Source of the DNA: Flavobacteriales bacterium
Lineage (GTDB): Bacteria > Bacteroidota > Bacteroidia > Flavobacteriales_D > SKUL01
Length of the DNA: 7,883 bases
NCBI GenBank assembly: GCA_007129985.1
Contig: SKUL01000075.1
Coordinates: forward strand, 1 to 7,883
Direction of reading: 5' to 3'
The position numbers and the translations under genes were made by a program. Positions 1 to 5,891 of the stretch are shown one piece after another. Every line of letters begins with the position of its first letter. Position 1 is the stretch's first letter. The notes below the pieces were generated by a model. That model was not told the origin of the DNA. It did no database searches and was given only the letters and a program-made list of their open reading frames with translations.

Positions 1-116
1 CAAATACCATCCCATGTGTTATTGCAGCAAAAAGCATCGAGATTGCAAATTGCTGTTTGGCAGGCGGCATTTTCACATCCCGGACTTCCATTTCCACCCG
101 CTTGGCAGCAGGGACC
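1..116 (-). repeat. Cysteine-rich module, copy B (cut by the window edge)
   Basis: This encodes residues 193-230 of the same protein: GPCC (193-196), Cys206, Cys211, Cys216, NLDAFCC (217-223) and WDG (227-229). The closing cysteine codon is split by the edge. The DNA of the two copies has diverged at many third positions while the protein stays the same (for example 20-64 compared with 230-271), so this is a domain duplication kept by selection and not a recent DNA repeat. Confidence 0.85.
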
Positions 117-692
117 GCTTCCTCCTCCGCCACCACTGCCGCCCGGGCAATCGGTTACTCCGGCGCAAGCACCACCCAGATTAGCGTTGTCAATTGCTGC
201 TCCGGCACAAAGCCCATCCCAAGAAGAGTTACAGCAAAAGGCATCTAAGTTACAAATGGCCGTTTGACAACCGAAATCAAGACAACCTGTGCCTGCATGC
301 GCACTACAACAAGGCCCGCTACGGCCGCTCACCTGGTTTTCATCCGCAAGATCAATACGGTCGCAGTCACGCATGTTCAATGGGGTGAGTAGCTGGTTCG
401 TATATGGCTCAATTTGCATGCACTTGTAGCTAAGACCGAGCGCCTGAGTGAGGTCAGAAATATCATTGGGAGAAGGTTCAAAATCATGCGTGAGCAGCAG
501 CGCATTTCTGGTGGTTAGAGTTGTTCGGTGAATCACAACGCCAGGTGCTGTTGCCAACGCCGAGTCCAATTGTATTTGGTGCACTTCGTTGTATGGGCCT
601 GTAATCACGAAGCGAGTCAGGTAACTACTTTGCGCGGAAAGTTGCACGGTAACGAATAGACAATAAAGGAAAGCAAGCCGGCTATAAAGCAT
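1..692 (-). CDS. Secreted protein with tandem cysteine-rich modules (3' end beyond left edge)
   Basis: An open frame starts at the ATG at 692-690 and has no stop before the left edge, giving 230 visible residues. Residues 1-20 form a signal peptide (MLYSRLAFLYCLFVTVQLSA, cleavage probably before Gln21), so the protein is exported. Residues 21-120 are a region of unknown fold with Cys91 and Cys110. Two cysteine-rich modules follow, at about residues 126-166 and 193-230 onward, each of the pattern CC-x(7 or 9)-GC-x4-C-x4-C-x5-CC-x3-WD-x2-C, joined by a Cys-containing Gly/Ser linker (183-193). From memory, similar CC...DxFCC...WDxxC modules recur in secreted proteins of Planctomycetes and some Bacteroidota, where function is unknown; the even spacing suggests disulfide-stabilised domains. 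A C-terminal sorting signal, if any, lies outside the window. The start has no Shine-Dalgarno sequence, as is usual in Bacteroidota. The reading frame and repeat are clear, but the role is not. Confidence 0.85.
   Translation of the reverse strand, partial: MLYSRLAFLYCLFVTVQLSAQSSYLTRFVITGPYNEVHQIQLDSALATAPGVVIHRTTLTTRNALLLTHDFEPSPNDISDLTQALGLSYKCMQIEPYTNQLLTPLNMRDCDRIDLADENQVSGRSGPCCSAHAGTGCLDFGCQTAICNLDAFCCNSSWDGLCAGAAIDNANLGGACAGVTDCPGGSGGGGGSGPCCQAGGNGSPGCENAACQTAICNLDAFCCNNTWDGI
195..317 (-). repeat. Cysteine-rich module, copy A (protein-level repeat)
   Basis: This encodes residues 126-166 of the left-edge secreted protein: GPCC, then Cys137, Cys142, Cys147, the sequence NLDAFCC (148-154), WDG at 158-160 and Cys162. 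It aligns with copy B with a two-residue difference before the third cysteine. The stretch QTAICNLDAFCCN is identical in the two copies. Confidence 0.85.
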
Positions 693-711
693 TGTTGGTT
701 GGTTAGCGGCA

Positions 712-742
712 CCAAGGTATTGATTTTGCAGCGGAATTCCAA
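712..742 (-). promoter_or_regulatory. Candidate Bacteroidota-type promoter for the cysteine-rich protein
   Basis: Reading the minus strand, TTG (742-740) is followed after 20 bases by TACCTTGG (719-712), one mismatch from the Bacteroidota -7 consensus TAnnTTTG. The TTG spacing falls in the usual 17-23 range, and the box ends 19 bases before the ATG at 692. It sits between the upstream terminator and the gene, where a promoter is needed. The motifs are short, so a chance match is possible. Confidence 0.35.
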
Positions 743-752
743 TTGAAACACG

Positions 753-793
753 AAAAAAGGCACCCATGCAGTGAGTGCCTTTTCTTTTTTTTT
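753..793 (-). terminator. Intrinsic terminator after the coiled-coil gene (possibly bidirectional)
   Basis: A perfect 9-bp stem pairs 755-763 (AAAAGGCAC) with 775-783 (GTGCCTTTT) around an 11-base loop. On the minus strand the stem ends in a run of six T, about 22 bases after the stop codon of the coiled-coil gene, so it most likely ends that transcript. The plus strand also ends in a T run (780-793, one C), so the hairpin could work both ways, although no plus-strand gene needs it here. Confidence 0.8.
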
Positions 794-805
794 GAACCGA
801 CTAAA

Positions 806-1495
806 CTATTTGTTCAGCAGCTCCCGTTGGGCTTTAAGTGACTCTCTCACAGATTTAAGCTGCGTGTCAACTCCATGTAGCTCCTGCTTTAGTTCTTGTT
901 GGGTTTTCTTTTCGGAAGCAATGTCATCATTGATTTTGTCGTATCCCTTTTTGCTCTTGTCAAGTCCTTTTTCTGTCTTCTTGATTTCTTTTTCCTTTTG
1001 ACTCAGGTTCATGTCGCGAATGGTTGCATTCAATCGTTTCACCTCATCCTCCTTGGCATTAATCTGATTCATCTCTGCCAGTTTCTTATCCTCGGTTTGC
1101 TTGATTTTCACTTCAATCTTCTTGATTTCGGCGTGCATCTTGGCAATGTCTTTTTCGTGCTTCGACACAGACTTACCCAACTTTTTACTGTCTTTCTCAA
1201 GTGACTTAATCTGCTTTTCCATGGCACTCAAATCAAAGCCGGATATTTCCGAGCGCTTGTTTGCCAGCTCTGTTGTTTGATCTCGCTGGTCTTTTTGATT
1301 ATCTGAAAGCTCCTTTTCCAGCTTCTTTACTTTGTCTTCAGACTTTTTGATGTCCTTACGAATCTTCTCGGCCTGCTTTTCAAAAGTCGATTCTTGCTTT
1401 TCCAGCTCCTTGATTTTCTCCTGAATAATCTCACTTTGCGCAAAGGTTACGAGCGAAAGAAGTAAGAAAGCGGCACTTAGAATTACGGTCTTCAT
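806..1495 (-). CDS. Exported coiled-coil protein, function unknown
   Basis: The start chosen is the ATG at 1495, giving 229 residues that open with a clean signal peptide (MKTVILSAAFLLLSLVTFAQ, cleavage near residue 19 or 20). The same frame could begin at 1540, but the 15 extra residues are charged and would bury the signal sequence. Residues 22-227 are almost wholly Lys/Glu/Gln-rich with hydrophobic residues at heptad-like spacing. There is no proline, cysteine or tryptophan in the whole protein. One likely break is at SGFDLSAM (85-92), which would divide the coil into two arms. No catalytic motif, lipobox or C-terminal anchor is seen. It should be a soluble periplasmic or secreted rod, perhaps a spacer or scaffold between envelope components. 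It is a single gene, transcribed away from the hydrolase and followed by a terminator. Low-complexity coils give misleading similarity hits, so no family is assigned. Confidence 0.88.
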   Translation of the reverse strand: MKTVILSAAFLLLSLVTFAQSEIIQEKIKELEKQESTFEKQAEKIRKDIKKSEDKVKKLEKELSDNQKDQRDQTTELANKRSEISGFDLSAMEKQIKSLEKDSKKLGKSVSKHEKDIAKMHAEIKKIEVKIKQTEDKKLAEMNQINAKEDEVKRLNATIRDMNLSQKEKEIKKTEKGLDKSKKGYDKINDDIASEKKTQQELKQELHGVDTQLKSVRESLKAQRELLNK

Positions 1496-1699
1496 GTTAT
1501 CTGTGTTTAGTTTTTCTTTATCCACCATCAAATATGCCAATTTCCCGTCGTAGTGTATAACACAAGTTCAAAAAATATGAACCACGCAGGTTTAATATCC
1601 TTTGGCAATAGAATCAGAACCTCTGAAAAGGGCATCTCGTAAACTTAGATTCATCGTTGCCTGCCCCAATTTGAAAGCGTAATTTCAACCGCTGTGAAG

Positions 1700-2500
1700 A
1701 TGTTCTGGGAAATACTATGGGTGGTACTTGTTCTTTACGGGCTGGTAATCACGGTGTATTTCCTCTTCCAGGAGCAGTTTATTTTCATTCCGGTGCACAG
1801 CGCCAATCAGGGGGGGTACAAGCTGGCCTTGGATTATGAAGAAATAAACCTTGAAACTCCTAACAACGGGTCTATTCACGGCTTACACATCAAAATCCCC
1901 GATTCCAAAGGCGTGATTTTGTACCTGCACGGCAATACGGGTAATCTGGGGAGGTGGGCCGTTTCTGCCGGAGAACTCACTAGCTATGGTTTTGATGTAC
2001 TGGCCATAGACTACCGAGGCTACGGCAAGAGTAAGGGGCGGAGATCTGAAAAAGCCATGCATCTGGATGTGGAGGAGGCGTATCAATACCTGCTGAAGCA
2101 ATATCCCGAAGAAGATATTGTGATTTACGGACGCTCACTGGGCTCAGGCTTTGCGGTTCGGCTTGCAGCGCGTCACCCCCAATCCAAACTTGTGCTCGAA
2201 ACTCCCTTTTTCAGCTTGTTGGAAGTTGCCGAGCAGCAGGCGCCCTATATTCCCATTGGTTTTTTGCTGCGCTTTACACTGCGGAGTGATGAGATTATTC
2301 ACAAGTTGAAGAACCCGCTTATTGTTTTTCACGGCACCCGAGACAGGGTAGTGCCCTACAAGTCAGGGCTTAAGCTGTATGAAAAAGCAACCTCGCCGAA
2401 CAAGCTGATGGTTACCATCCCAAGGGGAAGGCACAACGATTTGGGCAAGTACGCCCTGTTCAGGGAAAAGATGCGAGAGTTTCTGGAAGCGAAATTCTAG
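1700..2500 (+). CDS. Membrane-anchored alpha/beta hydrolase (ABHD12/13, BEM46-like)
   Basis: This is a serine hydrolase of the alpha/beta fold. Counting from the ATG at 1700 (266 residues), a hydrophobic segment at about 5-24 acts as an N-terminal membrane anchor. The core then shows LHGN (76-79, oxyanion region), DYRGYGKSKG (104-113), the nucleophile elbow GRSLGSG with Ser146, the acid Asp215 in HGTRDRVVP, and His245 in GRHNDL, so the triad is complete. Length and motif order match the BEM46/ABHD13-like group (COG1073), whose members act on acyl esters or thioesters; the substrate cannot be read from sequence. An in-frame GTG at 1694 would add two residues, and ATG was preferred. It lies divergent to the coiled-coil gene across a gap of about 200 bp, and its stop overlaps that of the convergent lipoprotein gene. 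The fold is certain and the physiological role is not. Confidence 0.92.
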   Translation: MFWEILWVVLVLYGLVITVYFLFQEQFIFIPVHSANQGGYKLALDYEEINLETPNNGSIHGLHIKIPDSKGVILYLHGNTGNLGRWAVSAGELTSYGFDVLAIDYRGYGKSKGRRSEKAMHLDVEEAYQYLLKQYPEEDIVIYGRSLGSGFAVRLAARHPQSKLVLETPFFSLLEVAEQQAPYIPIGFLLRFTLRSDEIIHKLKNPLIVFHGTRDRVVPYKSGLKLYEKATSPNKLMVTIPRGRHNDLGKYALFREKMREFLEAKF

Positions 2501-2907
2501 TCCTCGCGATTACAGCTTTCAATTTTAGCCACTTCAATGTCATTCAATTCAACCTTGAAGTCACTGCTTTTGATTTGATCAGAAGTGAATTTATCACTGA
2601 TCAGGTACACCCCGTTGAGCTTGCCCTTACGCGTGCGCTTGGCTGGTACGCAGTAATCCAGCTCGCCGGTTTCGCGCAAAAGCCCTTCGTAATAAAAGTC
2701 AACCGACAACTTGTAGTCAATGGCGTGCTCGTTTTCATTGCGCACCATCAGCAGAATTGCCGGAACTCGCTCACCGGCTTCATTTCTCGCTTCGGCCCAC
2801 TTGTAGCCAAAGGTCACTCCATCGGTTTTCTTGTAAATCTCGTATCCGGTGTTGCATCCTTGTGCAGACAAAATCAGAAAAAGCACGGCGGCTATCAGGG
2901 TTCTCAT
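2497..2907 (-). CDS. Small lipoprotein, function unknown
   Basis: The product is a 136-residue protein with a lipoprotein signal peptide: hydrophobic residues 4-13, then LSAQGC, with Cys18 as the probable lipidated residue. The residues after the cysteine (NTGYE) lack the Lys/Asp/Glu-rich surface-export signal described for Bacteroidota, so a periplasm-facing anchor is more likely than surface display. The mature part looks like a beta-rich domain (ILLMVRNENEHAIDYKLSVDF at 51-71 suggests alternating strands) and has two further cysteines, Cys86 and Cys132, that could form a disulfide. I do not recognise the family. It is a single gene, convergent with the hydrolase and divergent from the NqrB/RnfD-like gene. 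The start is supported by the signal peptide; no Shine-Dalgarno sequence is present. Confidence 0.82.
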   Translation of the reverse strand: MRTLIAAVLFLILSAQGCNTGYEIYKKTDGVTFGYKWAEARNEAGERVPAILLMVRNENEHAIDYKLSVDFYYEGLLRETGELDYCVPAKRTRKGKLNGVYLISDKFTSDQIKSSDFKVELNDIEVAKIESCNRED

Positions 2908-3028
2908 GAGCTGTTGATTTGTGCACGAAAGTACTTCTAATCACACGTCTTTGGCAGCTTTTAAACTTTTTTCACGAGATTTTGAACGTTTGACGAAGTG
3001 TGGTGTACAGAGCTGCAAAACGTAGAAT

Positions 3029-3862
3029 ATGATACGCACCTTCCTTCGTTTGTTCAATGACCCACGTGTTCTTCAGTTGAGCATTCTGGGTTCCTTACTT
3101 GTTTACGGCCTTGTTGCACTCAATTGGTCAGCAGAGCTTTGGCGGTGGACAGCCTTTGCCATACCGGCATTACTCACCCAGTGGATGGGCAATCAACTAA
3201 CAGGTGCCCGCGGATACAAAAGCGCCTGGATTACCATTTTTGGTTTGTGCCTGCTGCTGTATGCCTCGTCGTGGTGGGTGGCAGCTCTTTGCGCCATTCT
3301 CTCCATAGGGGTAAAGTTTGTGATTCGGGCCGATGGAAAGCATTTCTTTAATCCATCCAACTTCGGAATAGTAGTGGTTATCCTTCTTACGGGCGAGGCC
3401 TGGATTTCGCCCGGACAGTGGGGTAGCGGTGCTTTCTGGATTTTCGCCATCGGAGGCGGAGCCATGCTCACCACCATCAAAGTAAAGCGGCTTAGTACAG
3501 CCATCGCTTTTATCGCCACTCTTTTCTTTTTGGAATCCATTCGCACCGTTTTCTACCTCGGCTGGGGTTTTGACGTGCTGGTGCACCAGTTCGCGAGCGG
3601 CGCATTGTTGCTCTTCACCTTCTTTATGATTACCGACCCGGTAACAACGCCTCGTCACCATGTTGCCCGAATCGTCTGGGCTGCGGGTGTAGCCGTTTTG
3701 GCATTTGCACTTACGCATTGGGTGTATTTGTACACGGCACCTATTTACGCGCTCATCATTTTGTCGCCGCTTACACCACTTATCAATCGGTGGTTTCCGG
3801 CCGAAAAATTTCTATGGAATTCGACTCAAATTCAATTCAAACCTCAAACACTTATATCATGA
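3029..3862 (+). CDS. NqrB/RnfD-like integral membrane protein
   Basis: The product is 277 residues with about nine or ten hydrophobic segments, roughly at 15-31, 38-55, 64-80, 83-98, 110-124, 136-150, 155-175, 187-201, 212-231 and 233-252. FNPSNFG (107-113) and the later FMITDPVTTP (199-208) correspond to the FNPA and ATDPV signatures of the NQR2/RnfD family, whose members are membrane subunits of ion-pumping redox complexes. It is shorter than typical RnfD (about 350) or NqrB (about 410), and no other Nqr or Rnf subunit is nearby. The position where NqrB carries the flavin-bearing threonine (SGAT) reads SGAF here (133-136), so covalent FMN attachment at that site is doubtful. It is translationally coupled to the DUF2330-type gene downstream, which suggests the two products act together in the envelope. 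Family membership is fairly secure; redox or ion-transport activity is inference. Confidence 0.75.
   Translation: MIRTFLRLFNDPRVLQLSILGSLLVYGLVALNWSAELWRWTAFAIPALLTQWMGNQLTGARGYKSAWITIFGLCLLLYASSWWVAALCAILSIGVKFVIRADGKHFFNPSNFGIVVVILLTGEAWISPGQWGSGAFWIFAIGGGAMLTTIKVKRLSTAIAFIATLFFLESIRTVFYLGWGFDVLVHQFASGALLLFTFFMITDPVTTPRHHVARIVWAAGVAVLAFALTHWVYLYTAPIYALIILSPLTPLINRWFPAEKFLWNSTQIQFKPQTLIS
3859..3862 (+). promoter_or_regulatory. ATGA stop/start overlap, translational coupling
   Basis: The ATG of the DUF2330-type gene (3859-3861) overlaps the TGA of the NqrB/RnfD-like gene (3860-3862). No Shine-Dalgarno sequence precedes it, so the second gene is probably translated by ribosomes that have just finished the first, which would tie the two protein amounts together. 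Confidence 0.75.
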
Positions 3863-5307
3863 AAAAGCTCATTTTTTGTCTGTTGGGATGGCTGGTGCTG
3901 TCGCCGCAATCTACCGATGCCTTCTGCGGATTTTACGTAGCCCGGGCCGATGCCAAACTTGTCAACCATCAATCTGAAGTGATTCTGGTCAGAGATGGCC
4001 AGCGAACTGTTATTACCATGAGTAGCGACTTTCAAGGCGATGTGAAGGACTTTGCCATGGTTGTTCCTGTACCGGTGGTGCTGAAAGAGAAAGATATTCG
4101 CATTGCGAACCAGCTTCTGTTCGACAGGCTCGAAGCGTACTCCGGTCCGCGCATCGTGGAGTATTATGACCAAAATCCATGTTATGCCGACCGACATTAC
4201 AGTGCCCTTCCTTCCATGAGCATGAGCAGGGCCGAAACATTGGATATGGTCATTATGGAAAACGCTGAAGAACTAGGTGTTACCATCGAAGCCAGCTACA
4301 CTATTGGCGAATACGACATACTGATTTTGTCGGCAAAAGAATCAACCGGATTGAAAACGTGGCTTGTACAAAATGGGTATCAGATACCCAAGCAGGCCGA
4401 AGAAGTGTTGGATCCATACATTCGCAACAACCTGAAATTCTTTGTGGTGAAGGTGAATCTCGAAGAAATGGAGGCTCTTGGTTTCCAAAATCTGCGCCCC
4501 ATTCAAATGGAGTTTGAAAGCGACCGTTTTATGCTTCCGTTGCGTCTGGGAATGGCCAATGCTGAGCACGCGCAAGACATGGTTGTATATGCATTCACCC
4601 GAAGCGGTCGCATTGAAGCAACCAACTACCGAACGGTAAAAGTTCCTACCAATCGCGATATTCCCTTGTTTGTGCAGCAGGATTTCGGTCGTTTTTACAA
4701 AGATGTGTTTGACCGAAGCTATGAGCGAGAGCAACGTAAAGCCGTTTTTCTGGAATACGCTTGGGATGTGAGTCCCAGGGCCAACATGAAATGCGACCCC
4801 TGTGTTACCGACCCGCCTGTTCTGGCCGATTTCAAAGAGGCCGGTGCCGATTGGGTTTCGGGTTACGGACCGGATAGCGACGTCTTCTTCACCCGACTCA
4901 GGGTTCGCTACACACGCGATAAATTCCCGCAAGACCTCCTATTTCAGGTAACGCCCAACCGCGAGAATTTTCAGGCACGCTACGTAACGCGTCACCCTGC
5001 CAAAGGAGATTTGAGTTGTGCCGAAGGCGGCCGATACATCAACGACCTTACACGTCGTCGCCAAAAAGAGGTAGATGAGTTGGCGTCACTTGCGGGCTGG
5101 CGCAGCGCCGATTACAACAACTACATCTACGAGTTTATGCCGCAGGAGTGGATACCCAACTTCCGCGAGCGCAGAAACGAAGTGCTGCCACTTTGGTTGA
5201 AAGAGAGGTTTCCGAACGCGCCTCATTGGCTACTGGCCATAGCAGCCATAGTGGGGCTTCTGGCAATGGGAGTGATTGCCAAAAGATTCTTAAAACCAAC
5301 TGCATGA
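3859..5307 (+). CDS. DUF2330-type exported protein with C-terminal membrane anchor
   Basis: The start is the ATG at 3859, giving 482 residues with a signal peptide at 1-21 (MKKLIFCLLGWLVLSPQSTDA); the frame extends upstream to 3718, but that part lies inside the preceding gene and hides the signal. Just after cleavage comes FCGFYVARADAKL (22-34), and FAMVVPVPVVL (65-75) follows, a combination I recognise as the hallmark of DUF2330. Residues 98-108 read RIVEYYDQNPC. The mature protein has five cysteines: Cys23, Cys108, a CDPC motif (312-315) and Cys387. CDPC could be a redox or metal-binding pair, or structural disulfides. Residues 456-474 form a transmembrane helix followed by the basic tail KRFLKP, so the bulk should be held in the periplasm on the inner membrane, facing the NqrB/RnfD-like partner. 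The biochemical function of DUF2330 is unknown to me. The gene ends 10 bp before the convergent lipoprotein gene. Confidence 0.88.
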   Translation: MKKLIFCLLGWLVLSPQSTDAFCGFYVARADAKLVNHQSEVILVRDGQRTVITMSSDFQGDVKDFAMVVPVPVVLKEKDIRIANQLLFDRLEAYSGPRIVEYYDQNPCYADRHYSALPSMSMSRAETLDMVIMENAEELGVTIEASYTIGEYDILILSAKESTGLKTWLVQNGYQIPKQAEEVLDPYIRNNLKFFVVKVNLEEMEALGFQNLRPIQMEFESDRFMLPLRLGMANAEHAQDMVVYAFTRSGRIEATNYRTVKVPTNRDIPLFVQQDFGRFYKDVFDRSYEREQRKAVFLEYAWDVSPRANMKCDPCVTDPPVLADFKEAGADWVSGYGPDSDVFFTRLRVRYTRDKFPQDLLFQVTPNRENFQARYVTRHPAKGDLSCAEGGRYINDLTRRRQKEVDELASLAGWRSADYNNYIYEFMPQEWIPNFRERRNEVLPLWLKERFPNAPHWLLAIAAIVGLLAMGVIAKRFLKPTA

Positions 5308-5317
5308 CGCTCGCATT

Positions 5318-5887
5318 TTATTGAATGGTAGCCTGAAAAGTCACATCAGCATCAGTACCGCCTCCGGCGTTGGTCATATCACCATTGGCCACGTTGGGGG
5401 CGGTTTTGTTAGGAAAGTGTTTCAATACAACCCTGAACTCACCTGAACTGGCCAGACCTGTTTCTACTTCATTGATCAAACCGATGGGATAGCCATTACT
5501 ATCTACGTCTTCATAAGATATTGTGATATCTAGTTCGCTGTCAATCAGGAAAAAGAACTGGTGGTCATCTTCTTCGTCCTGAATTTCGGGCGTAACGTCC
5601 AAAACGGGGTCTTCCAACTCGTTGTACAAGGTGATTAACAGCGTGTAATTTCGGTTGGCCAGCAAGGGCTGCACGGTTACAACAGGAGGATTTCCACCAT
5701 CGCCGTCCGGGTCGGAAAACATCCACTCCACATTTTCACCTCCTTCGTTGTCAAAAAATGTGAGCTTAACAGAGGTAATCACAGCGTGCTCTGATGGAGG
5801 AGGAGGTGTGAAAATGACTTCGTTTTCTTTTTTACATGACGCTAACAACAGAACAGATAGCAGGATAAATAAAAAGTGATTTTTCAT
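5318..5887 (-). CDS. Lipoprotein partner of the TonB-dependent receptor
   Basis: This 189-residue lipoprotein has the signal peptide MKNHFLFILLSVLLLAS and lipidated Cys18 (lipobox LASC). The following KKENE is charged and partly resembles the surface-export signal of Bacteroidota lipoproteins, so exposure on the outer face is possible. The mature region holds a DPDGDGG segment (59-65), which resembles a calcium-binding loop; LLANRNYTLLITLYNE (75-90), suggesting an Ig-like beta domain; and an acidic cluster EEDDHQ (105-110). From memory this pattern (ITSVKLTF, FSDPDGDGG, LYNE, EEDDHQFFF) belongs to a conserved Bacteroidota lipoprotein family found beside TonB-dependent receptors; the family has no known activity. 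It starts 4 bp after the receptor stop codon, so the two form one transcript. Its likely job is to capture or hand over the receptor's substrate at the cell surface. Confidence 0.88.
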   Translation of the reverse strand: MKNHFLFILLSVLLLASCKKENEVIFTPPPPSEHAVITSVKLTFFDNEGGENVEWMFSDPDGDGGNPPVVTVQPLLANRNYTLLITLYNELEDPVLDVTPEIQDEEDDHQFFFLIDSELDITISYEDVDSNGYPIGLINEVETGLASSGEFRVVLKHFPNKTAPNVANGDMTNAGGGTDADVTFQATIQ

Positions 5888-5891
5888 GGTA

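Noticed and set aside
16..267. Proline-rich plus-strand open frame of 83 residues
   Set aside because: It is the complement of the Gly/Ser linker and cysteine modules of the minus-strand secreted protein; the proline run is a shadow of the glycine codons, and there is no signal peptide or start context.
1496..1540. Upstream extension of the coiled-coil protein by 15 residues
   Set aside because: It would place charged residues in front of an intact signal peptide that starts at 1495.
1525..1567. Possible promoter for the coiled-coil gene (TTG, then CATATTTG on the minus strand)
   Set aside because: One mismatch in the -7 box and 26 bases of spacing make the match too weak to report as a feature.
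2951..2992. Possible Bacteroidota promoter before the NqrB/RnfD-like gene (TTG, then AACGTTTG)
   Set aside because: The -7-like box is acceptable with one mismatch, but the nearest TTG is 31 bases away, outside the usual 17-23 spacing.
3197..3718. Minus-strand open frame of 173 residues across the NqrB/RnfD-like gene
   Set aside because: It is antisense to a membrane protein with family motifs, and its composition is that of complemented hydrophobic codons.
3718..3858. Upstream extension of the DUF2330-type protein by 47 residues
   Set aside because: The extension overlaps the NqrB/RnfD-like coding region in another frame, and the signal peptide begins exactly at the ATG at 3859.
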